From contig NC_079893.1 of the NCBI RefSeq assembly GCF_024868665.1, forward strand, positions 12,394,661-12,458,660: a stretch of DNA of 64,000 nucleotides. Reading direction: 5' to 3'. The position numbers were made by a program, and so were the translations under genes. This DNA comes from Triplophysa rosa. Taxonomy: Eukaryota; Chordata; Actinopteri; Cypriniformes; Nemacheilidae. This document shows positions 1 through 13,749 of this stretch, piece after piece (positions within the stretch are counted from its first letter, which is position 1; each line of letters starts with the position of its first letter). Below the pieces are notes generated by a model. The model ran no database searches. It saw only the letters and a list, made by a program, of their open reading frames with translations, and had not been told where the DNA came from.

Positions 1-204
1 CTACATACTGTACCCACATCAACAATGTTTGCTAATAGCAGTAAGTGAATGATCACGACAGAAAGATTGTACAGTATTTTAACTGTGAGCAGTGTGCAGC
101 TGAAGAAGTTTAACCAGAGGAAATGATTTATGATTTATCAGCTATAATATATCGGCCTAAATTTTATTATGGCCGATGTGACTCATCATTTATTGTGCAT
201 CCCT

Positions 205-420
205 AATAATATACATAACTGTCTTCAGAGGTGTACATAAAGACTAGATAATGAAACGTTATATTTTTATTATCTTAGAATGAGCTATTTCTATCTACAT
301 ACACAAATGGACAAACTGCTCTACAGAGCACATTTCGTAAATACGTCATCTCCTTCGGGCAAAGAAGCTAAATGTGACTACATCTTTGTCTGTGCCAGCC
401 ACAGATTTTTGGCTGGCAAA
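205..420 (+). repeat. Second copy of the 48546-48931 repeat, partial
   Basis: 'aatatacataactgtcttca', 'cttagaatgagctatttcta' and 'atggacaaactgctctacag' match the other copy in order, same orientation. Confidence 0.6.
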
Positions 421-919
421 TATGGGTGTTTTGTAGATAAAAAAGAAGAATCGGGGTAAGGAAAGGAAATAATCAAAAATTTACTTCATCATTACTTTTA
501 TTATTTAATCATCTTCTGGCTTAGCGAGCGCCACGAAACAAGCAAATTATACTGTACAATACAAAGATGACACTGCAGAGCAAATGTAGTTCATCGATCA
601 ATCCCTCAGTTTGACAGCCGTCTGAAAGGAGTGTCTGGAGCTGAACTTTAACATTATTCCATCAAATCTTGCTGTCTAAAAATATGACCTTTAACCTGCA
701 GTTATTTCACATATATAGCAGAACTCCTTAAAAAGTTTCCACTTTATCTTACTGCGGACTACTCAAACCCTCAGATGTCTTGACTTGACATGCTGTTGAA
801 GAATATGACTATTGTTGTGTGTGTAATATGCATATAACTTGCTATACAAGCTACTGGAAACCACAATAAATTCCTTGTGTGTGTGTGTACACTTGGTGAA
901 TAAAGAGCATTCGGATTCT

Positions 920-1085
920 GATCAGAAAAGACTTAAAGACTATTTCTTTTGCTTGTTTTCAGAAATAATCTGCCGGGACTCCATTCTTTGCGGATGTGTA
1001 CCGGAAGTTCCGTTTGGGCCACAAAAGAGCGCATGCGCAGTAACGTTTTGTTTATGTTGTTGCTTTGAAACCATCTATAAACCAA
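920..1085. repeat. Dispersed 'gtttgggccac' repeat, one of several copies
   Basis: 'cagaaataatctgccgggac' and 'ggaagttccgtttgggccac' followed by 'gaaaccatctataaacc' recur in degraded form at 27025-27095 and 50995-51075, with a related piece at 39830-39860. Family not named. Confidence 0.45.
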
Positions 1086-1308
1086 CCAGTGATGGCTTAT
1101 TTACCACCCAGAAAGCCAGATACAAAAGATTTACAAAGCAAAATACTCAAAGCACCATAGCAACCAAATGGCAACGCCCAGGCAACCATCCGAAACACAC
1201 GACAGTAGTATCATGGCACCAAATCTTGCAAAGACAAGCATATAAAAAGCTTAGCTGCTAGTTTAATTTGAAACTAGCTGGCTAGTGAAGACATAAAATG
1301 GGATTTAT

Positions 1309-1648
1309 TAAAGGGATAGTTCACCCAAAAAAATGAAAATTCTGTCATCATTTACTCACCCTCAGATTGTTCCAAACCTGTACACATTTATTTGCTCTGC
1401 TAAACACAAAGGAAGACATTCGGAAGAATTTCAGTAACCAAACAGATCTCATCCACCATTGACTCCCATAGTATTTATTTTCCCTACTATGGCAGTAAAT
1501 GGGGGATGAGATCTATTTGGTTAATGACATTCTTTCGAATATCTTCCTTTGCGTTCAGCAGAACAAAGAAATATATACAGGTTTGGAACAATCTGAGTAA
1601 ATGATGACAGAATTTTCATTTTAGGGTGAACTATTCCTATCCCTTTAA
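1309..1648. repeat. Cyprinid palindromic 'aaagggatagttcaccc' element, copy 1
   Basis: Left arm 'taaagggatagttcaccc...tgtcatcatttactcaccct' and right arm 'agtaaatgatgacagaattt...ctatccctttaa' form a near-complete foldback, with a central 'ccctactatgg' palindrome. Non-coding, MITE-like. Confidence 0.85.
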
Positions 1649-2507
1649 GGAAATTTGTGAATAAAGAAAAAAATAGAATAAAGAAAAAATAAGTTATAAT
1701 ACAATACAATACTCCCCTCTGTAAAAATGATGAGGAACGTTTAGCAGATATAATTGCAGCGTCTGTCCAAAAGTCATCGTACCGTTCTTTCGCTGAATAA
1801 AATGTTCTCTCAATAACGCCAAAAACCGAGAAATTTAATTTCAAGGCCATGGCACCCACGCCAAACTGACAACAAAAGGTTGAAGCCGCAACGTGAACGT
1901 GTACACACAGCAGTGTCATTTCAAACCGCTCAACCTGTTAGGAGCGCAAGGCAGCGAGTCATTTCTGAGTGCTGTCATTTGTCTCTGTCAGCTGCTGAAA
2001 CGAGTCCGAGATGAAGAGAGACACATCTCTCACACGCACTCGCAACACATTCTGTACTCTGCCAAAGGACCCTGCCCGCACAAACGACACCCTCCAAGCG
2101 ACACACACACACCAGGGACTGCCGCTCTCGAGCATGTGCTCTGTCTCTGACAGAATTGAATGAAATCTAATTGAAAATACCCCCCCGCCCAACACCAAAA
2201 AAGGAGGAAGGGGGATCAGAGGGAGAGAAAAAGGCGAGAGATAGCAAGTGCGAGACAGAAAGCGAGTGAACTATCCTGCGCTCTCTCGGAAAGATAAATG
2301 AGTCTGTGAATAGCAGTCTCTGTTGGGGAAAGCGTACACTTGTGTTTGAGGGGTGATAAGAGCTCTCGTGGCCAGGAAGAGGAAAAGGCTCTCCTGCCAC
2401 TGACAGAATCACCGTCTTCGCTTATAAAACGTGTAATAAACGAGCATTATAACACTCGGTTTGAAGCTTGGCAACCAATGGCATGAAATAACATGGTGTG
2501 TGTGAGA

Positions 2508-2535
2508 GTGAGAGTGAGAGAGAGAGAGAGAGAGC
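2508..2535. repeat. Short (AG)n tract
   Basis: 'gagagtgagagtgagagaga' leads into pure AG units. Confidence 0.85.
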
Positions 2536-3333
2536 AAGACTTGAAAAGCTGGGTGTTTAATGTGCCTATGCATCTGCGGAGCAAAATGAGGTGATTGAAG
2601 TTCAATTTGTATGCTGTTATTAAGTGTTTCCGCCTGGCTGAGTGTGTTAAAGATTGCGGATGGGACATTCATTATTACCTTTTGGTCAAATGAAGTGGCC
2701 TGGGCGATAAGGTGATGAAATTAATGAGGAGGAGGAAGTGGGTGATCCATCAAGATCAACATCCAGAGCAGTACGCGCACAGACGCAATATTGGAAAACT
2801 TGATAGAATTCATGGGGATAAAAGGGAGGAGATATTGGAGAGGGACTGCTGTTTCAGACGCATCTGGCCATGTAAATAACACGCCAACACACACAGAGAG
2901 AGAAACAGTGTTTGTGTGATGGGGGTGTTTTTTGTTGTTATAAAAGTGATTATATATTGCAGAAATATACAAAAGTTAGGACATCAGCTATAAAGGACAT
3001 TCTAGAGCGGAAGTTGAAGAATATAAAAAAATGCATTTTGCTTTCTAATACGACATTTGTGCATGACTCCACCGCTACTAAAAAAAGTAGTTACAGTCTA
3101 ACTATTTAAAACATGAAAAGATCAGAGGCGTTTGAAATGAAACATATATTAGCATTGTCAAGTCAGTCGTGATTTAAAAACACTTTTAGTTTTTGGTGAA
3201 GCTATAGTGCTCTTCTAATGAAGTCCTGCACAATATATTGGAATGTTCTAAATATCCTAACATGCATTTAGCAATGTTTTGCAATATCTAAATGTTAAAA
3301 ATCCCCAAAGTTATTTTTAATCAAAGTTTCAAG

Positions 3334-3425
3334 TTAAAGGAATAGTTTAAAAATGAAAATCTGTCATTATTTACATGCCCTATACAAACGCATGTTTTAT
3401 TTGTGTTAAACATCTACAAAATCTA
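3334..3425. repeat. Fragment of the palindromic 'aaagggatagttcaccc' family
   Basis: 'ttaaaggaatagtttaaaaa' followed by 'aaaatctgtcattatttaca' and 'ttatttgtgttaaacatc' is the left arm only, decayed. Confidence 0.5.
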
Positions 3426-3543
3426 AAAAAAGATGAAACGGTAACAACAGTTACATTTTTGCTACTTGTTGGTAAACAGCAGAACACAATAAAACCAGTG
3501 TTTTCAAACAGCAATACAATTTTCTTATTAACAAAAAAAAACT

Positions 3544-3796
3544 AGGGATGTCGAATAATCACATCCAGAATAAAAGTTTGTGTTTACATAATATCTCTGT
3601 GAACTGTGAATTTTTTGCCATGCAATAATTAAAATGATAGATAAGTGTTTCATTTGTATATTTTTCTGAAATATATGCATATATGTGTTGTTTTTATATA
3701 TACAAAATAAATATGCACAGTACACAGACATATATTTGGTAAACACAATTTATAATTCTGGATGCGATGAATCGTGAGTAATCTTTTGACAGCCCT
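3544..3796. repeat. Palindromic 'gattaatcg' repeat, second copy
   Basis: The ends 'agggatgtcgaataatcaca' and 'gagtaatcttttgacagccct' are a decayed inverted pair; 'catccagaataaaagtttgt' at 3563 mirrors 'aattctggatgcgatgaatc' near 3755. Same family as 56539-57275. Confidence 0.7.
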
Positions 3797-5007
3797 AAAA
3801 AAACATTATGAATGTTCTGAAAGTTTTGCGTTTCAGCATTTTTTATTTTTTCATGTCCGGGTATTCGGACATGTTGTCACAAAAGAGCAATGTGTGATTA
3901 AAAACTGTACATGTATATGTATACTGTACAACAAAAACTGGTGTTCAAAACAAGACTACCCTGAAGACTATTGACTGAGGTAGCCCAGCAGCTTCCTCTA
4001 CTTGGGGCCAGTTAAACTGGATTTGCTCAGTCTGATCAAGAACAGACTCCAAAAAACAAACAAACAACAAATATATAAACTTGACATAAACTTGACTCCA
4101 TTCAGACACTCTCACGTGTTTTCACGCTGAAAAGTCTATTTTAATCCAGTTTAAAGGAAAGATTGCATATGAAGGTAAGCGCCACACGATTAGCGAGTAC
4201 AAGAATGTGCTCCTATGCTGAGAGCTGAGAATCATGGGACTGTACAGGCACATGATCTCTGAAAGTATAAGACAAATTCAAAAACATTACTAGCATAAAA
4301 AAATCAGACAGCTAAAAGCTTATTCTACTCACAAGCTTTCTGGCTGATCAGCAGTTTATACTACTATTAAAACATTGTAAAATAAGTGTATGACATTGAA
4401 TAATCGAGATTTTAATTCAATCCGGACGATAAAAAAATGTTGTTACTCTCTTCCACATAAATTCACAACCTATAAAAGTTAAGACATTAATAGCTGATTA
4501 AAACGGCCCGCCTCGTGTAAAAACAGTTAATATTTACAGACATATGTGTGATAGCCAAAGTGTTCCAATCTCCAAGTGTTCAGTCTGAATGTGGTCCAGT
4601 GGGGATTAGGACTTCCTTTGTTCCTCACCAATCTGTTTGCCAACAGGTTTGCCTTTTAACTACGGAGCGAGAGAGGAAATCTTGTGTGGATTTAGAAAAA
4701 TGTCAAGAGCTATGGGGTTAATTGGAGAAGAAGTGAAGCCTTTAGTGCAGTTACTCATTAAACATTTGGTCTTTGTGTAAAGGCTTGTGGGTGTGCAGTA
4801 AGGTAAGCGTTAACACTAATGGTTTAAATGGACAAAGGAGGGTGTTTTGTGCTCAGAAATATACAGTGGAGCCGCCCCGATCGCTAAATCGCAACAAACG
4901 TGCCAATTCAAGTGATAGCAGGGGTGCTTTAGGGTGAATTAAGTAAATAACTTTTAGAGCTAAAATATAAATAGTTGGTTCTCTGATATCATTCATTCTA
5001 TTGTAGA

Positions 5008-5387
5008 TGCTGTAAAAAATATTGCTGCAGTTGTGCAGGTAGTTGCCAGTAACTTACTGTAGATTTATGTTTACCTAATTTATTGGCAACAGTTTGTTCA
5101 AATATACATATCTTTACAGAAAAAAACTTTAAAATAACAGCCTCATGCAAAGCATTCTGGGAACCAAAATTAGAAAAAAGAAAGAAAAAGGTTGATGAGG
5201 ATTTCTGGTTCCCAGAATGCTTTGCATGAGGCTGTTATTTTGAAGTTTTGTTCTGTAAAGATAAGACTTGTTAATGTTTAAAGTTCATTTATTTTTGTAA
5301 ATCGTGTAATTCATGTAAATCGACAGTAAAGTTACTGGCAAACTGCTGCCAGTAATACTGTAATTTCTACAGAATTTTTTTACAGTG
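5008..5387. repeat. Foldback element with 'gcatgaggctgttatttt' core
   Basis: Outer ends 'gctgtaaaaaatattgctg' and 'tctacagaatttttttacag' are inverted. Inner arms of more than 50 bases (5110-5166 and 5207-5262) are almost perfect inverted copies containing 'gcctcatgcaaagcattctg'. Non-coding MITE-like element. Confidence 0.82.
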
Positions 5388-6059
5388 ACATTTTTGTAAA
5401 GTAAAAGTAAAAATAGTGGGGAACGGACAAAGTTTTGGAGAAAACTGAGATGGATGATCAAGCATCAAGCAAAGCGGGACTCAATCTGACTGACATCTAT
5501 TCAAAGACTTTCTCCATCCTCAGAGATTTAAAGAGCTTTAACCCCAGGGCAACGGAGGGCAGTTTGCCTCACTGAGGAGCAGGACGGAAGAAAGACAGGA
5601 TAAAGGTGACATAAGTGAGAAGAAGAGGAGCGTGAAATTCGCCAGACACTCACAAATCGGCTGTTTTGCTCCAAGCGCCGACATGGCGCTGAAGACCAGA
5701 GCGACTAGTGAGACGGAACGGTTCTGCTGAAGAGCTCTTCATAACGGGACGCCATTAACACAGACCAATTAGTCACATTCATAAAACATTTCCACGCTAG
5801 CAATTCGTGAATGTGCGAGAATGAATGCAGGGCTATTCCAAATACTGTGCGTATGCTAACACTGATACTCTCGGACTCCCACCATCCCAAACACCTCTGA
5901 GGAGCATGAAGAAAATCATGTTGACAGCTTTTCCTGTGCTTCGGCCCTTTCACGGACCCCGAAGCATTCATAGAGAGGAGAAGCGGCCGGGCCGGGTATA
6001 GATCTTGTCTCGCTGCCTACCACTCCAGTCCACTGACACTGTGAGGCATAGAAGTGAAG

Positions 6060-6390
6060 TCCCCCTAATCCTGCTATTGTTCTTGGTCTAATTGGATTTG
6101 GAGGAGGAAGGTGGGGTAGAGGGTTAAAAATGTGAACCCCCTTTTAGGCCGCCTAAAGGGGGACTTTAGTTATTTCATGGCCTGAAAAGGAGGAAGCCTC
6201 CAGGGATTTAAGGGATTGAAAGGTGACAGAAGCTGGATAATGTTTTTTATAACTGTGTATTTAAGCAGGTAAACAGGGGCGGCCGTCACGGGGGAAAGCG
6301 TAGGCAGGGGTTAATGCTGGGGTAGGTGATTCCTAATTATCTGTGAATAAATTGCTCATTTGTGTGGGTGTGACTTGTTGCTGTGAGACC
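6060..6390. promoter_or_regulatory. Candidate conserved intronic enhancer block
   Basis: A unique-looking stretch without repeats. It has OTX/CRX-like 'ctaatcc' (6065) next to a SOX-like 'attgttc' (6077), homeodomain cores 'ctaattgg' (6089) and 'cctaattatc' (6332), and a GC-rich hairpin at 6137-6161. Inference only: in fish these motifs suit an eye or brain enhancer of mab21l2, 9.4 kb away. Confidence 0.3.
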
Positions 6391-6618
6391 ACTTAAGGAA
6401 AGACCCTTCTAGATGCTTCTGGAGAAACTTTTGAAGTTAATAAACGTAAAAGTTGACAATGTCTATGTGAACTCGTAGGAGAATGGAAATTGTTGAAAAA
6501 CTTTCTCGTGCACAAGAGCACAAGATAAAATAAATGCTATATGTACTTTGAGTCACAATATACTTGTATTGACAACAACCATGGTATTAAAAAAACGAAA
6601 CATGATTATCAATATTGT

Positions 6619-6924
6619 GGGAGTAGCAAAAACTAAAATTCTGCCATCATTTACTCACCCTCTCGACATTTTAAACCTGTATGACTTTCTTTCTATTGCA
6701 AAACACAAAAGATATTTTGAAGAAGGTTGGTAACCAAAAACTGTTGGTCCCCATTTACTTCTATTGTGTGAACACAAAACCAATGCAAGTCAATGGGGAC
6801 CAACGGTTTTCGTTTACCAACATTCTTTAAAATATCTTCTTTTGTGTTCTGCAAAAGAAAAGAAAGTCAAAGAGGGTAAGTAAATGATGACAGAACTTTC
6901 ATTTTTGGGTAAACTACTCCTTTA
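6619..6924. repeat. Palindromic 'aaagggatagttcaccc' element, copy 3
   Basis: Arms 'ctgccatcatttactcaccc' and 'gtaagtaaatgatgacagaa' with inner pair 'ttggtccccatttactt' / 'aagtcaatggggaccaa' form a foldback. Confidence 0.8.
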
Positions 6925-7950
6925 ATACTACAAATAAGATTATCTGTATATTTATATGATACATTATAACGTATTATTCTAATTATTTTGAGTATGATTC
7001 ATTGACCCAAAAAACAAAAAATAAACTAAATTAAGGAGGATTTTGATTGATAGCATTATTTATTGATTAAAAAAAAAACGTTTCAATAGTTATCGCAATA
7101 ATAGCATTATAGTAAATCCTTCTGTCCATCATAACCGTGTAGTGAAAATCTGATATTGTGACAGCCTTACTATGTACATTAGTATGTACTTAGCCTCTCT
7201 AGATTCTATTCCCTGAGTCATTCCTTTGCTAACAAGCCAACTTGCTTATTTTAAACTTCGCCTTTATCAACAAAGTGCCATGTTTTTGTTATAGGACAAG
7301 ATAAGATGATGCTTGATCTAACTGTGACCTTAAAGAATCTGTCACAGACGACTGGCCCTACTGGGTCACCATGGAGACAGTGTTTTTAACCAGACTGGGT
7401 GCATCATTAACAAACATCCAAGTGTTCTGGATCTTTAAAAAAAGAACAATAAGAGAAACCAAATCTACAGTACTTAAACAGTGATTTGTTGTAAACATAC
7501 ATCATTATTATAAAATATCCAATAATTAGAAAGTATTACGAATAAGCAAACCAAAATAGTGGAAAAACCAAATCATAATAATGAAAAACTTAAGCGGCAG
7601 GAGAGGACAGAGGTGCGAGTCTAATCTCAGACAAACATGTTCACCCTAGCATCCATAAAGAGTCTCATCCATCTGGCTAGCAGCATATGCGATGACGTGT
7701 GTCAGTGAGCGCTCTGCTGAGTAAATGATGGAGAGCAGATCAATCAGCAGACTGGGAGGCCCCAAACCTTCACCCTGTCTGCAGAGGAAGATGGAGCAGC
7801 TAGACTCAGGTGCAGGAAACCCACCTTCTGTCTGGGGAAGAACAGCCACTGATAATAGGGTTCTATTACATGATATGAACCCGGGCTATTGGTGCATATA
7901 TGTTTTTGGCTGGGCACACACATTTGAGCATGTCTTTGTCAACCTCAAGT

Positions 7951-8078
7951 ACATTTACATTTGTGCATTTGGCAAGCGCTTTTATCCAAAGCGACTTACA
8001 GTCCATTTAGCATATACCGTGTCTTTTATCAGTACGTGTTTCCTGGGATCGAATCCACGGCCAAGTGAGCTACACATT
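7951..8078 (+). repeat. Dispersed fish repeat with 'cttttatccaaagcgactta' motif
   Basis: Contains 'atttggcaagcgcttttatc' and 'tgggatcgaatccacggcc', a pattern repeated very widely in teleost genomes. Its class is not determined here. Confidence 0.55.
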
Positions 8079-10382
8079 ATAATATAGTATACACAGTTGA
8101 CCAAGTCTTCTTTTTACCAATTATATTATTTAGCTAATTAGACAAAAGTTTATTTGGTCACCTCCTCTTTGAAAGTGTTGCTTTAAATCAGCATATTCTT
8201 TAAATCTGGAAACGAATATTCTCTTGTCTAGATCTAGATATTATAATTTCATGTAGCTTACAAAAAAGCGAACCCATTCTGGCCACATTTGTTTATATAA
8301 TGAAAGTGAATGAGGACTGTTCAGCTTCGTCAAGTTGCAAAATGACAAAATCACAATTGGTCAGTTGAAATTGTGAGTTATATCTTTTCGTCTTCTAAAG
8401 TTAGACAATTGCTTTGTGTGTAGAACAGGCCATAATGTAGGTTATTCAGAAAGAAAGCAATGTCAGATATATGAACTAACTGTATGTTTCACAGTTCAAG
8501 TTCACAAAACCGATTCTACATCTACGTCCATTACAAAACAGAGGGACTGAAACATTCCTCATAAATACATTTTCGATTCTAAAGAATAAAGGAAATATAA
8601 CATTACTACTAAACGTAAAATATTATAGTATTCCTTTAACTCAAAATACTGCTTTAAATAAGAATAAAATGCCTTCCCCAGACCAAAGTACAGTATCTTC
8701 TGCAGCGTCACTGAAAGAGTGAAGCCTCTGATCCTGACCTTCACCAGTAGCTCTGTGGTAGCACAATACATCTCTGTGAAACATCTCTTTAGAATGATGT
8801 CCATCCCAGATCATAAAAGTGCCATCAGGAAAAGACGTTAACAATAGAAACAGACAATAAATTCAGTGGAGAATACAACTTGGACGCGTGAGAGCAGCTC
8901 TCCTTGACTTTGACTTGCTTCTGTCACAAATCTGTTTCATCCCTGGTGCAATTGTAATCGCTGTATCAGCAGACAGGATCAGTGACCTGCTTCATACCGG
9001 ATGACTTCATTGCAGGAGAAACCTCAGTGAGGCCGGGAGGCAAGAGTGCCACTGACGTGCTCAGAATGGGACAGTAGGACAGAGTTTGCTGAGCTTTGCT
9101 GATCTTGGCCTATAGTCAAATAAACCATTTCTGAAGTGTAATCTGACTCGTCTCTCTAAAGAATTTAGATCATATGTGAAGCGTCATTTTCCATTGTTTC
9201 TAAAATGACAATATTTATTCAATGTATAGTCTTAACATAGTTTTAATGTAGAATCAAGGTAATGGTCCACTCCCCATCATTCAGGCAAATCACCGTACGA
9301 GTCATGAATTTATCGACTCATCCAGGACACAGTGTGTGAATGCTGAAGGATATGAGCAACAGTCACGGCTGCTCACCTCCAGCTCATTGATAATGACAGA
9401 GCTGCTATGCTTGGCCGTTAGCCTCTGCACAAACTATTTACGCCTAACTGAAAAATCAATAACATCTTCAGACAAACTGACACTGATCAGCAGCAGTCGA
9501 AGGTCGTCCGTGGCAACCCGAATGAGGAGGGTGTGAGCAGGGAGCGATGAGCCACTCTAAGTTGTTTGCAGGACAGGCGTAACAATACTTTCCCTGAGAG
9601 ATACATCCCTCCCACGTTCCCTCCTCTCCTCCTACCCAATTACGTGTGAACAGAGCTTGTCCTTCGGATCACACTCGACTGACTGAGGTGAGAGGAGGTT
9701 TTATTTGAGCTAAAATTATGGAACATAACCTCACAACATTGGAAAAAGGCATACTGTAATGCTGAAGGACTAAATGATAGTGGGAGTGTTTAAAACTGAA
9801 TATACAGAAGCATAAAAATATCTTCATTTTATAAAAAATAATCAATCTGCATAAAATGATGCATAAAACTTTACTTTTCAGAGCTAGATTTGTGAAATGT
9901 TCTAAACATCTGCTTTCAAGATGAATTTCAGCTGCTGTAAAAAGTCATAAAAGTATACAAGCAGAATAACCACAGGTATACTTTATACTACAGACAAGTT
10001 CCACTAAGTTTGATAACTTGAATAAACAAGTACTCTCTAAAAGTTAAACAGTGTATCTATTGTTTTATTATTTGAACCCTAACAATTATACATATACTCA
10101 TTTTTAAGTTTGAATTACAGGTCAAGCTACTTTTTGAGGCAACGGTATAGCCATATTAGGAATAGTGTTAGGAACTTCTATTTCCAGTGTGATGAAAGAA
10201 ACAGACAATATGGTTTTATAATGACACATTTTATAATTAAGCCTCATAATTAGGTTAATTATTACATTTAATAAATATTTAAACATATTTAATAATTAAA
10301 AAGGATTTATAGATTATGATATATATAATTATAATTATTTATAATATATTATATTGCATATATTACTATTGCTTGTTATACG

Positions 10383-10388
<6 letters not shown>

Positions 10389-10428
<40 letters not shown>
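10389..10428. repeat. (AT)n microsatellite
   Basis: Twenty uninterrupted AT units at the edge of a decayed transposon copy. Confidence 0.95.
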
Positions 10429-10429
<1 letters not shown>

Positions 10430-10432
<3 letters not shown>

Positions 10433-10805
10433 CAGTGTCTCTTGAATTTCAACAAAATCAAACATCAGGAATGACATAAAGTCATCCAACAGCAATGTGA
10501 AAGACTGACAGAATGACAAGACACATTAAAACTGTGATAGAAATTGAGGTTATCACATAAAAAAATATTTTGAACTTTTTCTAAATACAAGTACAAATAT
10601 TACTGTTGTGTTGCTTAAAAGTGAATATGAACTTGTTTTCTTTGCAGTATTTGAGGTTTAAAACAACGGGGCATTTTTTCTGTTATTTTGACCTGTTTCT
10701 CCCGTTTTCATTTTCTGATAATAAATGCAAATAGAAACTATATTTTTCTTTAAATTTGGGAGAAATATTGTTAGCAGTTCACAGAATGAAACGAAAATGA
10801 ACATT
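10430..10805. repeat. Inverted partial copy of the 29603-30106 repeat
   Basis: 'gtcatccaacagcaatgtga' and 'attactgttgtgttgcttaa' are the reverse complement of the corresponding parts at 29603-30106. One end is eroded and meets an (AT)n tract. Confidence 0.6.
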
Positions 10806-11767
10806 TTAACCTTAACACTACCTATAAACAGTAAATTTTGAAAACTGAAATTAAGCTTAAAATGGTCTCTTAATTTTCCCATGGCAGTATATAATGACAG
10901 AATACCTTAACAGAAGGAATAAAAGGTTAGTGTCTAATCTGAAGGAGAACCCTAACGCAGACCGTGAGCACGAGGGACACAGAGAGACACCCATCTGCTC
11001 CATGACCTCACCAGATCTCCCTGGCAGATGCGGAAAGGCCTGCCAAGCAATTAGTACCACTGGTTGACTTATTTGGGGCCGTCTCCAAGGGCCAAATGCA
11101 GCTGGGGCCTGATGTGTGTGTGCAAAAAGTGGGTAAGACGGTGCGCCTTTTTTTGCCTGCTTTTGCTCACGTTTCCATTGTGGGGCAGAAAAAGACAATG
11201 GGCTAAAAACATCTGTAACTGACATCCTCACCTTCTTGTCACAGACATGAAAAAGCAACTAACTTCAGATGAGATGGGAAAAAACGAGTACAAATTTTCT
11301 CTCCTTCCAAATGAGCCTGAAGGACACCATCATTTAAGATATAGAGATGAAAATCAGAACATATGCTAATTTTTTAACTACCATAATCAGCTATTTATAA
11401 TACTTACATATGCAGTTAATAAGGTATAACTACCTTTAGATTCATATATTGTGCATTTATTTTACATAAATAGTTAAAAACGGCTATAATCTTTTCCAAA
11501 GAACCCCCATCTTGCGCAGAACGCAAAAAGAGAAATTGAAAGAGCAATTTTTTCCTTGCACTTTCATAATTTTTTTCTTGTCTGCTATTGTAGATGCAGT
11601 CAGTATCTGCCACCTTAACATTTTTCCTATTTGTCTGTTTGAGTTTTTGAGGTCACCCTAAAGTTACCAGGATCATTGTTTTTGCCTTTTTCTTTGATCA
11701 GCCAACACATATCGGTCTCTTCATTAAGTAGGTCAGATGACCTGGAAATCATGTTAGACTCTTCAAG

Positions 11768-11769
<2 letters not shown>

Positions 11770-11841
<72 letters not shown>

Positions 11842-11955
11842 CTTCGGCAGATGGGCAGGAGGCCCAAGCGTGGGGCCACGCCAGGGGCGGTTGGGCGGTC
11901 GCCGGGGGGGGGCGCACAGAAGACCGAGGGAGACGACGGATGAGGAGGCAGAGTG

Positions 11956-12014
<59 letters not shown>

Positions 12015-12015
12015 G
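11770..12015. repeat. Two (GA)n tracts around a GC-rich spacer
   Basis: (AG)n at 11770-11838 and (GA)n at 11959-12015 (one GGG interruption) enclose a 120-bp GC-rich spacer with 'cgccgggggggggc'. The long open frames here on both strands come from the repeat, not from a gene. Confidence 0.95.
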
Positions 12016-13749
12016 TCTTATCAGACACTGTCCAGTGTTGTAGAGAGGATCAGAGTGGAGTCATCAGATCAAAGAGGAGTGGCTCCAAACTACCCTGCCT
12101 TCTCATCTTCTCTGCTCAGTAAGAAGAAAGCTCTTTTGGTCTCCAGATAATACGGGATGTTTAAAAGATAAAGAAGGAAAAAAGATCCCAAAAGATCTTC
12201 TTGTGATAGAGCTTATTTAAGAGGTTTTATCGAGTTCTGCTAAGTGCGCCATTAGGTTCAAGAACATATTTTGCCACTTGAGTGCGAGAAGCAACATGAA
12301 AATTTTACCACTCGCTGAGCTCTTATTGATTTGAGGCCTCTTTTAACTTCATACGAAAATAATGACAAAGAAAATTATATTAAACTATCTACTATAAATT
12401 AATTTGAATGGTCTTCAAATTCATATAGGCCTATTGTTAGATTATTTAATATAATTATTTAAAAAGTTAAATATTGATGAAAGACAGACTAAGACTAATT
12501 GAAAACAATCTTGTTCGAACCAGCATGTCAAAAACAAACTTTGGATATAAAGAAGCAAGAGCTAGTTAACTTTTTTGTAAACACTGTAAACATTGTGTCT
12601 AAACATGTTAAGACACAGCAAACACATTAATGTTGCTGTAAACTGAAGAAATATCAATCGATTGCTTTGTTTCTCATTCAAATGCTAGCGAGGAAACTGA
12701 AGGAAGATGTAACTTCACACAGTCTGAGCCTTTAAACAGAGCCATAAGTATAACTCGGATAGACGTATTATACATAATTATATGCCATAAAAGGTTATAA
12801 ATTGTAAATGGCATTGGTATGTACATATAGGTCATGATGTCTGTAATGAAACAACTTATGCAGCTGGGCTGAACTTTTCTATGGTATTTAAAATAGTACA
12901 ACAACTCATTAAAGGTCCTTCCTACATGCTATATACACTGGCTCATGTTTCACAGTCTCCTTTTGGGCCTTGGTTAAATGAGCAATTTCATATTTTCTTG
13001 TCTAGTTTTTTTTAAGCCAAAGAGAAAAAGAACAAATCTGACAAAACTGCAAAAAAGCTTTATAACTTTTTCTATTCCTTGCAAATAAATCTGATGTCTT
13101 CCCATTGCCTCTCACCTTCAGCACATTTGTCCTAAAAATTAACTATGAATTTAACTTTATTGCAAGCCAATCCCTACTAAGAAGGACAAGATAAAAACAT
13201 GAATTAATCTATTAATTATATAAAAGACTATTAGATGGATGTGCATAATTATGTCTCAGAACGAACTAATTCAAACATATTAAACTTAAATTCAAATAAC
13301 TGATCTGATAGCATTTGGTGGAAATGAATAAAAAAGAGGTTGCACAAAAAAACTAAAATTATATTAATATAAGTTCTATTTTCACATCAAAGGATCATAA
13401 ATGAAACATTTAATTTTTCAGTCATAAACATTGCCGTTTTCTTGAAACAGTTTCAGGCAGAGATTACAAACAACACATGATATTGAACCAGAATGTGCAA
13501 CCATTAACTTTTAATTAGTGTTACTTCTAAACTATTTTTCTAACACACCACATCAATGCAATATAGGTGACGCATGACGATTGGGAAATATAAAATAAAT
13601 AAATAATTGCAAAAAAATTAAAATCAAACAATATTGACGTTTAGGTAATGAACCTTTAACGAAAATGTTTAACGAAAGATCATTTACTCTTCGTAACTCT
13701 AACAAACTGAGTTTTACGCAAAAGAAAAAAATTAAACAAATACCCAGTG

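Noticed and set aside
11627..12150. Ser/Leu-rich and Glu/Arg-rich open frames
   Set aside because: Produced by (GA)n repeats, which cannot contain stops in most frames.
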